This document shows, piece after piece, positions 15,558 through 22,728 of a stretch of 35,332 nt of DNA. The DNA is from CABMGU01 sp964508495 (GTDB taxonomy: Archaea > Nanobdellota > Nanobdellia > Woesearchaeales > ARS49). Within the stretch, counting starts at the first letter, position 1; every line of letters starts with the position of its first letter. The stretch is from the NCBI GenBank assembly GCA_964508495.1, contig CAZDUA010000021.1, forward strand, positions 1 to 35,332, in the 5' to 3' direction. Both the position numbers and the translations under genes were made by a program. The notes under the pieces are model-generated. The model made no database searches and was not told the origin of the DNA. It saw only the letters and a list, made by a program, of their open reading frames with translations.

Positions 15558-16354
15558 CTTAACCTCTCATCAAAATAAACATTCGGCTCCCTAATAACAG
15601 TTCTTGCAGGCCCAATATTTCCAATAAGCACAATCTCATTAGGCATTGGGTTAGGATCAGGATAAGACTCACGGGTAATCATAACTTGCTCAAACATGTG
15701 CACAAGCCTTCTAATCTCAAAAGTCAAACTCGAAGTAAGACCAACACCACTCTTAATTAATCCAAGACTCAAAGAATACTCAGTCTCATCATCAACAAGC
15801 CAGACTTCATAAGCCTCATTCTCGCCAATCGGAGGCAAGTTGGTAGCCTGCAAGAAAAACTGCGTTCTCGGCCACGCATCGTTCAAACTAGCGCCATATT
15901 CGTTGCCAGTGCTCAAAATCCTTGCTGTGGCTTTAGCAATAGCAGGGTCGCCGCTAATAAGTTCGCCGACAGGAGAGTAAGGAAGCAAGTCAACAACAGC
16001 ATCCAGCCTCACAAAGCCTCTAACGTTAGGATCAAAATTGCTAATGCGCCCAGGGTTACGGCCCTGATTGGAAAAAGTGTTCGTATCCAAATTGAAAACA
16101 TCTGAAAACGCGCTCTTGGCGCCAGTATTAGTCACACGATAAGTCGGGCCTTTAGAACCATAGTTTACAAGATACGGCTGATAGTTAGCGCCAAAATAAC
16201 GGTCGCGCGAGTAAGGGTCAAACACCCTCCTATCCTTTGCCAGCTGGCCAGCATAACCATCAATATTAGAATCATAAACAGCATAATCGTGAATAGCGAG
16301 AACAGTAGTAACAAGCAACATTGCAATGAGAACAATAACTGCAAACTTGCGCAC
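15554..16354 (-). CDS. Secreted protein, longer paralogue
   Basis: The 266-residue protein starts at a GTG at 16354, chosen because AGAGGTG lies 7 nt upstream; an ATG at 16381 has no such site. Signal peptide at residues 1-20 (RKFAVIVLIAMLLVTTVLA). Residues 25-115 are Tyr/Asn/Gly-rich with no recognised family. Residues 115-255 match its downstream paralogue: RLDAVVDLLP, ATARILS, QFFLQATNLPP, YEVWLVDDETEYSLSLG and NEIVLIGNIGPAR. Likely exported or at the cell surface; function unknown. The two genes form an operon with a TATA-centred palindrome at 16392-16405. Confidence 0.75.
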   Translation of the reverse strand: MRKFAVIVLIAMLLVTTVLAIHDYAVYDSNIDGYAGQLAKDRRVFDPYSRDRYFGANYQPYLVNYGSKGPTYRVTNTGAKSAFSDVFNLDTNTFSNQGRNPGRISNFDPNVRGFVRLDAVVDLLPYSPVGELISGDPAIAKATARILSTGNEYGASLNDAWPRTQFFLQATNLPPIGENEAYEVWLVDDETEYSLSLGLIKSGVGLTSSLTFEIRRLVHMFEQVMITRESYPDPNPMPNEIVLIGNIGPARTVIREPNVYFDERLR

Positions 16355-16391
16355 TATAATACACCTCTTTCTGTGTATCAATTAGAAAGCG

Positions 16392-16405
16392 ACATTTATA
16401 AATGT
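16392..16405 (-). promoter_or_regulatory. Palindromic TATA box of the secreted-protein pair
   Basis: ACATTTATAAATGT is a perfect 14-bp palindrome around TTTATAAA, about 44 nt before the GTG at 16354. The leader then holds the AGAGGTG site. Confidence 0.5.
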
Positions 16406-16421
16406 TGTGATAAAGGAAAAC

Positions 16422-16778
16422 TCAAAATTTGCTGTCAATTGTGCAGTCTGTACAGAGTTTTCGCTCTTTAGGAAGAGCTTCTCTAATTCTGGCTTCGTCA
16501 ACAGTCCAACTTTGAATATGACCGTCCATCTTATGACTCATACAAGACCTTCCCAAAATGCCTTGAGCTGAACGTTTTGCTTCTTCAAGATTCGCTTCTG
16601 ATACCCTTGCGTAGAAAAGAAACTCCTTGCTTTCTGATCCATCATTCCTTATTTCCTTGTATGGAACCATGACATAGTAATCCCGAACTTCACCGCGAGG
16701 TTTAGCGGACCGGTATTTACGCAATTCTGACAAGTATTCGACCACTTCAGGGCTCAAAGCAGCTTCTTTAACAGCCAT
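16422..16778 (-). CDS. Hypothetical 118-residue protein with C-terminal CxxC
   Basis: The protein is soluble and charged: an N-terminal helix (LSPEVVEYLSELRKYR), a beta-rich middle (DYYVMVPYKEI, EFLFYARVSEANLEEAKRSA) and a C-terminal CTDC. I do not recognise a family. A TATA box (16800-16807) is centred about 26 nt before the ATG, so it is probably leaderless. Its codons lack the T/G third-position preference of other minus-strand genes here, a trait shared with the divergent GGDEF gene, so the two may have arrived together. Confidence 0.6.
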   Translation of the reverse strand: MAVKEAALSPEVVEYLSELRKYRSAKPRGEVRDYYVMVPYKEIRNDGSESKEFLFYARVSEANLEEAKRSAQGILGRSCMSHKMDGHIQSWTVDEARIREALPKERKLCTDCTIDSKF

Positions 16779-16799
16779 AGAAGATGCTAAGAGAACAGT

Positions 16800-16807
16800 A
16801 TTTAAAT
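16800..16807 (-). promoter_or_regulatory. TATA box for the 118-residue gene
   Basis: ATTTAAAT/GTATTTAA region on the minus strand, centred about 26 nt before the ATG at 16778, giving a leaderless mRNA. Confidence 0.5.
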
Positions 16808-16833
16808 ACCTTATGACAGAAAAAAGCGAAACC

Positions 16834-16841
16834 TTTATAAA
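16834..16841 (+). promoter_or_regulatory. TATA box for the GGDEF gene
   Basis: TTTATAAA centred about 28 nt before the ATG at 16866; no ribosome site, so leaderless. Confidence 0.55.
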
Positions 16842-16865
16842 TGTTTACTACTTATTAGTGACTAT

Positions 16866-17672
16866 ATGGTGGGCGATTCTTTTTCCGAACTTAACATCTT
16901 CCAACTACTAGATTTAGAGAGAGAAACAGTCCAAAAGATAAAAAAAGCGCGGACGCATAGTGACCGACGTTCTCTTTGGGAGCAACATAAACAAATAATC
17001 CATCGCCTTACAGATTTCGCAATCCGAGACCCGCTAACCAGACTGTTAAACAGGAATGGATATCAGGCATTAACAGAAGGGCTTATAGAACAATGCAACA
17101 GGGAAAATAAAAACTTCGCACATATTATTTTTGACTTAGATGACTTCAAGAAAATTAATACAAATTACGGCCACGACATAGGTGATAAGATACTTCAAAA
17201 AAGCGCAAATATACTCTTAAAGGAACTTCGAACACCACCGTACCAGAATGGTTATGCTGCAATATTACGTGGTGAACACCCCATCAGAATGGGAGGAGAG
17301 GAAATTGCAGTGCTACTTCCTGATCGAACAACAAAAACAGGCAAACAGGGTGCTGAACGTCTCAGAAGACTAATAAAATCGTCCAGAGAAGAAAAACTGC
17401 CAACGGTCACTGTTAGTGGAGGCATTGCTTCTTTCGATACCGTCATAAAAGCATACCTGGCACACGGTGCGCGTCCAACGAATGATGAAATTTCAGACGC
17501 ACTCTACGTTTTTTCAGATTACGCACTTTATCACTCCAAAGATGCCGGAAAAAACAGAACAACAACCTTCGAAGAAGCAATAAAAGAACCGGTGACTGCA
17601 GAGAAAGAGAAACGGCTCGGAGATTTGGTGACTCTTGCCCTATCTTATCAGAGAACATATGGAGCAAAGTAA
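16866..17672 (+). CDS. GGDEF-domain protein (putative diguanylate cyclase)
   Basis: The 268-residue protein has an N-terminal helical segment (1-50) and a GGDEF domain from about residue 52: RDPLTRLLNRNGY (54-66), FDLDDFKKINTNYGHDIGD (89-107) and the signature loop RMGGEEI (141-147). GGEEF is an accepted active form; the final Phe is Ile here. No RxxD inhibitory site sits at the usual place, and a roughly 10-residue insertion (PPYQNGYAAILRG) precedes the loop. Cyclases make c-di-GMP, which is rare in archaea. No receptor domain or PilZ protein is visible nearby. Codon endings are mixed, unlike the A/C-ending neighbours, so recent transfer is likely. It ends 1 nt before the GH15-like gene. Confidence 0.85.
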   Translation: MVGDSFSELNIFQLLDLERETVQKIKKARTHSDRRSLWEQHKQIIHRLTDFAIRDPLTRLLNRNGYQALTEGLIEQCNRENKNFAHIIFDLDDFKKINTNYGHDIGDKILQKSANILLKELRTPPYQNGYAAILRGEHPIRMGGEEIAVLLPDRTTKTGKQGAERLRRLIKSSREEKLPTVTVSGGIASFDTVIKAYLAHGARPTNDEISDALYVFSDYALYHSKDAGKNRTTTFEEAIKEPVTAEKEKRLGDLVTLALSYQRTYGAK

Positions 17673-17673
17673 T

Positions 17674-18606
17674 ATGCTACAACACCATCAAAATCTTTTC
17701 CCTGCAGCACCAAACGCGAAAACAGGCTACCACCGCATTTGGATTAGAGACAACATCTACGCAACATTGCACGATGACAAACAAGCAGTCAAAACAATAC
17801 AAGCACTATTAGACATTCTCAAAAAGCATTCTTACAAAATGGACTGGATGGTAAAACAACCACAACCAAAACACGCTTACAGGTACATACACCCAAGATA
17901 CGATGAAAACGGAAACGAGCTGCCAGAGCCATGGGGAAACAAGCAAAACGACGCAATCGGCGCATTGCTGTGGAGAATAGGAGACCTTGACAAAAAAGGA
18001 ATTAAAGTTTTAAGAGAAACAGACAAAGAAATTGTTCAGAAAATTGTTGACTATTTGCAAGCAATAGAATACTGGCACGACACAGACAACGGAATGTGGG
18101 AAAACAATGAAGAAGTGCACGCGAGCTCAGTAGGAGCATGCCTTGCAGGGCTAATTAGCGTGCAGAATATTGTCAACGTGCCATTGCACTTGATAGCACA
18201 CGGAGAACACACGCTGAGAACAATGCTTCCAAAAGAAAGCATGACAAGACACGCTGATTTTGCACTATTGTCATTAATCTGGCCGTACAAAGTTGTAACA
18301 GTCAATGAAAAAGAGCAAATTTTGAAAAACGTTGAAGAACAACTAGTCAGAGAAAAAGGACTCATTAGAAACCACGGAGACGACTACTACAACAACGGCA
18401 AAGAAGCAGAATGGCCAATGGGATTTGCCTGGCTCGCAATAATCTACAAAGAACAGAAAAACAAATACCACTTCTACCTGAACAAAGCAAGAAACGCGCT
18501 TAATGAAAATAATGAAATGCCGGAACTATATTTTGGTGGAACAAGCACGCACAATGAAAACACGCCATTGGCGTGGGCGATGAGCCTGATGAGGATAGCA
18601 CAATGA
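17674..18606 (+). CDS. GH15-like glycoside hydrolase (glucoamylase / phosphorylase-kinase-alpha type)
   Basis: The 310-residue protein has an alpha/alpha-toroid signature: HRIWIRDNIYATL (about 20-32), EPWGNKQNDAIGALLW (about 88-103), DNGMWE and EEVHASSVGACLAGL. These match GH15 enzymes and the related phosphorylase-kinase-alpha family that trims glucose from alpha-glucans. It is short for GH15 glucoamylases and lacks the N-terminal beta domain, and it has no signal peptide, so it should act on internal glycogen. The ATG at 17674 is preceded by GGAG (17661-17664). It overlaps the next gene by 4 nt. Confidence 0.82.
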   Translation: MLQHHQNLFPAAPNAKTGYHRIWIRDNIYATLHDDKQAVKTIQALLDILKKHSYKMDWMVKQPQPKHAYRYIHPRYDENGNELPEPWGNKQNDAIGALLWRIGDLDKKGIKVLRETDKEIVQKIVDYLQAIEYWHDTDNGMWENNEEVHASSVGACLAGLISVQNIVNVPLHLIAHGEHTLRTMLPKESMTRHADFALLSLIWPYKVVTVNEKEQILKNVEEQLVREKGLIRNHGDDYYNNGKEAEWPMGFAWLAIIYKEQKNKYHFYLNKARNALNENNEMPELYFGGTSTHNENTPLAWAMSLMRIAQ

Positions 18607-19427
18607 GCGAATTCAATACAAAAGCAATGAGACAAATAATGGAAGAGGTAATGCGAGACATAGATAGAAAAATTAAAAGAGCAACCAAACCGCGACAACT
18701 GCCATTCGTCTGGAAACTAACATACAACGGAACAACATCACACGCAATTGGCACCAACCACACAGTCCCAGACGCATATTCAGACGACGCACTCCTCTAC
18801 GTTATAGCAAAAGAAAACGTGCTAATAGAAACAGACAACAGAAAAATACCACAAGAAAAAATTGACGCACTATGCTCAAAAACACTATCAAGCACAATAG
18901 AACAACTAACACTACCAGAAAGAAGAATCATTTCAGACATAACAGGAATGAGCATATCACAATTGCGCGAATACCCAATCGCAGGATTTCATTCCCACCT
19001 TGTAAGCAGGTATTACGACTCAATACCACTAAAATCAATAGACACAACAATAGTTGAACACGCGGAAAAACTAGGAGTTCCGGTAAAAGGACTTGAAACT
19101 GTAAACGAACTCATCGAGTGGAAAGAGCCAGAAAAATACATCCTCGCAGACATAAAAGAACTGATAGAAGCAGAAAGAAAAAGCTCATGGAAAACAACAC
19201 TAAAATTCATAAAAGCATACGAAAAAGGAGACCTTGAAGCCCTGACAAAACAAGCAAACAATTACTCAATAAAATCTCCAGAAAGAAATCAAAGAATGGT
19301 CGAACGCTCAATGCCATACCTTGAAAAACCAACACTAATCGCAGTCGGAGTAGGACACTTTGTAAAAGAGCCCACCATGCTCGCAATGTACAAAGAAAAA
19401 GGCGTTAAAGTAGAAAGAATACAATAA
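18603..19427 (+). CDS. TraB/GumN-family protein (putative TIKI-like metalloprotease)
   Basis: The 274-residue protein matches the TraB/PrgY/GumN family. After a helical N-terminus come the first GxxH (GTNH in HAIGTNHTV, about residue 51), IETD (about 80), GLETVNE, ERNQRMVERSM and the second GxxH near the end (GVGH in AVGVGHFV). The two GxxH motifs and a conserved Glu form the metal site in eukaryotic TIKI proteases. No signal peptide or membrane helix is present, so it is probably cytoplasmic. Substrate unknown. Coupled by an ATGA overlap to the GH15-like gene. Confidence 0.82.
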   Translation: MSEFNTKAMRQIMEEVMRDIDRKIKRATKPRQLPFVWKLTYNGTTSHAIGTNHTVPDAYSDDALLYVIAKENVLIETDNRKIPQEKIDALCSKTLSSTIEQLTLPERRIISDITGMSISQLREYPIAGFHSHLVSRYYDSIPLKSIDTTIVEHAEKLGVPVKGLETVNELIEWKEPEKYILADIKELIEAERKSSWKTTLKFIKAYEKGDLEALTKQANNYSIKSPERNQRMVERSMPYLEKPTLIAVGVGHFVKEPTMLAMYKEKGVKVERIQ

Positions 19428-19429
19428 AC

Positions 19430-19438
19430 TTTTATATT
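19430..19438 (+). promoter_or_regulatory. TATA box for the desaturase gene
   Basis: CTTTTATAT/TTTATATT centred about 26 nt before the ATG at 19460. No ribosome site is visible, so the mRNA is probably leaderless. Confidence 0.55.
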
Positions 19439-19459
19439 CCAAGTACAAGTTCTAGCTCA

Positions 19460-20425
19460 ATGGATTATCTGGCTCTAAGAGAGCAACTGGAAAAAAGAGG
19501 ACTGCTCAACAAAACCCCCTGGTATTACGTCCGCATAATAGCAATCATCACTACTTTATTCATTGCAGCCTGGACAGCATTTTATCTTTTTGAAAACATA
19601 TACATAAGAATGGCATCAGTGCTGGCGCTCGGATTTATCGGAGTGCAAATAGGATTTTTAGGGCACGATGCAGGCCACAAAGCAATATCAAACAAGCAAT
19701 ACGTCAACAACATAATAGGATATTTATCAATGACTCTAGTAAACGGAGTATCATGGTCATACTGGTCAAGCCACCATAATGCACACCACAAAGACCCAAA
19801 TCATGTAGACGAAGACCCGGACGTCAAATACCTCATAGCAGCATTCAGCCCGGAGCAAGTGCAAAAGAAAAACAGATTTACCAGATGGCTCATCAAAAGA
19901 CAGACGATATTTTTCGTTCCAATGCACTTTTTAACGGCGTTCAGCATGGCAATAAACTCGACAACACACTCGATAAAAAATGCCAAGATAACAGACGCGG
20001 GATTAATGGCGCTACACTTCACCGCGTGGATAATCATCCCCGGCATATTCATAGGATTCGGATGGGCCGTGCTATTCTACGTGATTGCAACTCTACTCAG
20101 AGGAATATACTTCGCAATGGTATTCGTTCCAAACCACGTCGGAATGCCGATGCTAAAAGAAAACCTGCCATTCATAGAAAAACAAATAATGACTGCAAGA
20201 AACATAACACCGTCCTGGCTGAAAGATAGATTCTTCGGAGGACTTAACTATCAAATAGAACACCATTTATTCCCAAACACCTCAAGAAAACAGCTGGGCG
20301 AGTGCCGAAAAATAGTCAAAGAGTTCTGCCAGAAAAACAACATAAAATACGAAGAAGTTGGATTCTTCAAATGCTACAAAGACGTGCTCTCACATGTGCA
20401 CAAAATAAGCAAAATAACAAATTAA
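19460..20425 (+). CDS. Membrane fatty-acid desaturase (front-end type)
   Basis: The 321-residue membrane protein has the three histidine boxes of the acyl-desaturase superfamily: HDAGH (69-73), HHNAHH (105-110) and QIEHH (265-269). Gln at the head of box 3 is typical of front-end (delta-5/6) desaturases, which usually also carry a cytochrome b5 domain; that is absent here. Hydrophobic stretches at about 25-45, 50-67, 175-200 and 203-225 provide the membrane helices. It would insert double bonds using O2 and an electron donor. Archaeal membranes are made of isoprenoid ethers, so the substrate is unclear. It has its own promoter. Confidence 0.9.
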   Translation: MDYLALREQLEKRGLLNKTPWYYVRIIAIITTLFIAAWTAFYLFENIYIRMASVLALGFIGVQIGFLGHDAGHKAISNKQYVNNIIGYLSMTLVNGVSWSYWSSHHNAHHKDPNHVDEDPDVKYLIAAFSPEQVQKKNRFTRWLIKRQTIFFVPMHFLTAFSMAINSTTHSIKNAKITDAGLMALHFTAWIIIPGIFIGFGWAVLFYVIATLLRGIYFAMVFVPNHVGMPMLKENLPFIEKQIMTARNITPSWLKDRFFGGLNYQIEHHLFPNTSRKQLGECRKIVKEFCQKNNIKYEEVGFFKCYKDVLSHVHKISKITN

Positions 20426-20431
20426 AAAAAA

Positions 20432-21349
20432 TTATTGCTCGTACCTTATAACACACTGGTTCTCAACACAATCAAACCCAGTAATCCTTGGCTGAGATGC
20501 GGGGTCAATGCACATTGCAGTAACAATACTGCAGGGAGGCTGGCCGCAACGGTTCTCGTAATAAACAGGAGGCTTGTGCAAAGTCTTAGTCGGACCTGCA
20601 ATCTTGTAAGGACCGCAAATGCCATTCACTCCCATAAGCTGACAATCGCTCTTCTGCAAGCAAGAATTATCAAAACACGCCTCAGGAGTTTCCTTCCAAG
20701 TGGCATCCTCGCACAACCAGTGCGCGCTGGACAAGCCACTTGACTCTTCAACAACTTCAGGCTCGCTCAACCTCGCAATACACTTGCTGTTCTGACACTC
20801 ACATCCACCATAACAATCAAGAGTGCCGGGACGACAATCCATGGTGCAGGCCACACCAGCGCAATCAGGAGCTTGGCCGGCAGGAACACAACCAGTCGCA
20901 TGACAACAATCAGCTGGAACACAATCAGTATTTGAAGAACACTCTTCGCCAGGACAAGGCGCGAACTCGCAATTAGGACCAGTCCTGCCAACACCACTGC
21001 CATCAGGACACAATTTAGCTTCCTCAGTGCAAGCTACAGGCTTATTCCAACCCTCGCGAGCAACATTCTGACATTTATGGTCAACACACTTTGTCTCCAA
21101 ATGCGCCGCGATTCCAGTGCAAAAATCAGGACAATCCTTTGAGAAATCAACATACTTAGACCCGTACAACTTATTGCCAACAAAACAATTATCAGTATTC
21201 TTATCAATGCCGCCGCAAGTGCAGTCAGCATCAACATTGCACAAAAGAGCATCCTCTAGCATGTTATCAGCAGGAGGGGTCACAACCGGCATTGGAGGAA
21301 TAACTGCACAAGCAGACAATAATAAAAGAATAAAAAATAATTTTTTCAT
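20432..21349 (-). CDS. Cysteine-rich lipoprotein, unknown function
   Basis: The 305-residue protein has a lipoprotein signal (MKKLFFILLLLSAC, Cys14 as the lipid site). Residues 36-305 contain more than thirty cysteines in short loops such as CNVDADCTCGG, CSSNTDCVPADCC, CYGGCECQNSKC and CIDPASQP. The repeated C-x-x-(D/N)-x-D-C knot pattern occurs in Cys-rich surface proteins of DPANN and candidate-phylum genomes. Several similar knots suggest internal duplication. It probably sits on the outer face of the membrane, held by disulfides. It lies 2 nt after the SIMPL-domain gene, so they form an operon. Confidence 0.8.
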   Translation of the reverse strand: MKKLFFILLLLSACAVIPPMPVVTPPADNMLEDALLCNVDADCTCGGIDKNTDNCFVGNKLYGSKYVDFSKDCPDFCTGIAAHLETKCVDHKCQNVAREGWNKPVACTEEAKLCPDGSGVGRTGPNCEFAPCPGEECSSNTDCVPADCCHATGCVPAGQAPDCAGVACTMDCRPGTLDCYGGCECQNSKCIARLSEPEVVEESSGLSSAHWLCEDATWKETPEACFDNSCLQKSDCQLMGVNGICGPYKIAGPTKTLHKPPVYYENRCGQPPCSIVTAMCIDPASQPRITGFDCVENQCVIRYEQ

Positions 21350-21351
21350 TT

Positions 21352-22095
21352 TCAGCCAATCTCATACGAAACGCTAACCTGCGCTGAAATGTGCACGTCT
21401 TGCGGTGAAATGTCGGTAGGCGGAATCTCAGGACCTCCCATGCCTTCTGCCTTAGCCATCATAACATCACCACGGTAGAACGGCTGAACATAATAGCTGT
21501 TCTCGTTCAACGACAAGACCTTGCCAAGCTTAACGCCAGCACCATCAGCCAAAGCTTCTGCTTTTTCTCTCGCATTCATGGTCGCCTTTCTCAAAGATTC
21601 AGTCTTGACTTCACGTTGTTTTTCTTCAGACAGCTCAAAGCTGATACTTTCAACATTATTAGCTCCAGCCTGAATACCGACATCAAGCAAAGGACCAACC
21701 TTATTCAAGTCTTTTGTAGAAACTACAAAAGCGTTGGTTGCCTGATAGCCCTTGTCAACCATACGTTGCAAGTTCTGATCCCATTCCTGCAGTTTCTCAA
21801 TTCTATAGCCAGTCGTTTCTATCTCATTCTCACGAACGCCAGCCTGCTTCAAAGCAGAAACGACGCTATCGCCGAGCTCACGGTTTCTAACCTGAGCATC
21901 CTGCGCTGTCTGACTGTTAGTTATAATCCTAAAACTGACTTTCGCCAAGTCAGGAGCAACGTCAAACTCAATATTACCCTGAACGTTAATAGCGTTCTGC
22001 TGCTCGCCAGGAGGCGGCTGAATAACCTTAATTTCACATGCAGTCAAAGCAATAAGCATGACCGCCAAAATTGCAAACATTGTTTTTTCATTCAT
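21352..22095 (-). CDS. SIMPL-domain (DUF541) lipoprotein
   Basis: The 247-residue protein has a lipoprotein signal (AVMLIALTAC, Cys20) and a SIMPL/DUF541 domain over residues 35-245: INVQGNIEFDVAPDLAKVSF, ENEIETTGYRIEKLQEW, GANNVESISFELS and KATMNAREKAEALADGAGVKLGKV (given in two overlapping parts in the protein, about 170-193). The fold resembles bacterial BP26/YggE, envelope proteins linked to stress tolerance. AGGTGATC precedes the ATG at 22095. Its promoter shares an 11-nt motif with the promoter of the upstream HTH gene. Confidence 0.88.
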   Translation of the reverse strand: MNEKTMFAILAVMLIALTACEIKVIQPPPGEQQNAINVQGNIEFDVAPDLAKVSFRIITNSQTAQDAQVRNRELGDSVVSALKQAGVRENEIETTGYRIEKLQEWDQNLQRMVDKGYQATNAFVVSTKDLNKVGPLLDVGIQAGANNVESISFELSEEKQREVKTESLRKATMNAREKAEALADGAGVKLGKVLSLNENSYYVQPFYRGDVMMAKAEGMGGPEIPPTDISPQDVHISAQVSVSYEIG

Positions 22096-22125
22096 TTTTG
22101 ATCACCTGCTTTGTGGATAGTAGAG

Positions 22126-22138
22126 CGTTAATAAATAT
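22126..22138 (-). promoter_or_regulatory. Promoter/operator of the SIMPL gene
   Basis: CGTTAATAAAT (22126-22136) covers the minus-strand TATA-like ATATTTAT and is repeated exactly, in the opposite orientation, at 22707-22717 in the promoter of the HTH gene. Confidence 0.5.
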
Positions 22139-22139
22139 C

Positions 22140-22685
22140 CTATTTTTTAGTAAGGGAATTGCCTAACTGTCTTTTATATTGTGCGCTTTTGTAAAGCAAG
22201 TAAATAAGCATTACGGCAAGTATGACTGCAGCAATACCAAATATCATAGGCCATTGAGAAGCCTGCGCAATAGGCTCGGGAGCTGACTGAGCCATCATAA
22301 GAGCAGTGTCTGCTTCAGCTGCCATTTTCATCTCAGCAACAGCTGGCTGAGGAGTTGCAATTCTAAACATTGAGAAAATACCGCCAACAACGCTAAATAT
22401 CAAGGATACAAGAACAATCCAAATCTTCATCTCCTCAGGATTAAGAATACCCTTTCCCTTACTCGTCAAAGAATAATACTTCCACTTCCTGCCCTCATCA
22501 TGCCTTTCAACAAGACCCGCCTTTTCCAAAGCCTGCAAGTGCTCTTTAACAGTCGGAACAGACAAGCCAAGAGAAGCAGCAATCTCGCTCTGCATGTGCC
22601 TGCGCTGGTTTAACAGTTTCAGAACATCAACTCTAGTGCCGCTAGCCAACGCTTTGAAAGTTTCCTTATCAAGACGGATATCCAT
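22140..22685 (-). CDS. Membrane-anchored winged-helix regulator
   Basis: The 181-residue protein combines an ArsR-like winged helix (residues 5-80: ASGTRVDVLKLL, MQSEIAASLGLSVPTVKEHL, ERHDEGRKWKYYSLT) with two membrane helices (about 87-107 and 145-165) separated by an Ala/Glu/Met-rich loop of about 35 residues. The helices place the DNA-binding domain in the cytoplasm and the loop outside, so it could sense an envelope signal. The gene lies 44 nt upstream of the SIMPL lipoprotein gene, the likely target. The leaderless ATG at 22685 lies about 25 nt after a TATA inside a palindrome (22703-22716). Confidence 0.85.
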   Translation of the reverse strand: MDIRLDKETFKALASGTRVDVLKLLNQRRHMQSEIAASLGLSVPTVKEHLQALEKAGLVERHDEGRKWKYYSLTSKGKGILNPEEMKIWIVLVSLIFSVVGGIFSMFRIATPQPAVAEMKMAAEADTALMMAQSAPEPIAQASQWPMIFGIAAVILAVMLIYLLYKSAQYKRQLGNSLTKK

Positions 22686-22702
22686 GACGATAAAAGCGGG
22701 TT

Positions 22703-22717
22703 GTTAATTTATTAACG
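22703..22717 (-). promoter_or_regulatory. Palindromic promoter/operator of the HTH gene
   Basis: GTTAAT-TT-ATTAAC (22703-22716) is an inverted repeat around the TATA element, centred about 25 nt before the ATG at 22685. Its right part shares CGTTAATAAAT with the SIMPL promoter, so self-regulation is plausible. Confidence 0.5.
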
Positions 22718-22728
22718 TTTGGATTTTG

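Noticed and set aside
16392..16405. Palindrome as a transposon end or recombination site
   Set aside because: It coincides with a TATA box at promoter distance, and no matching second end, transposase or integrase is present in the window.
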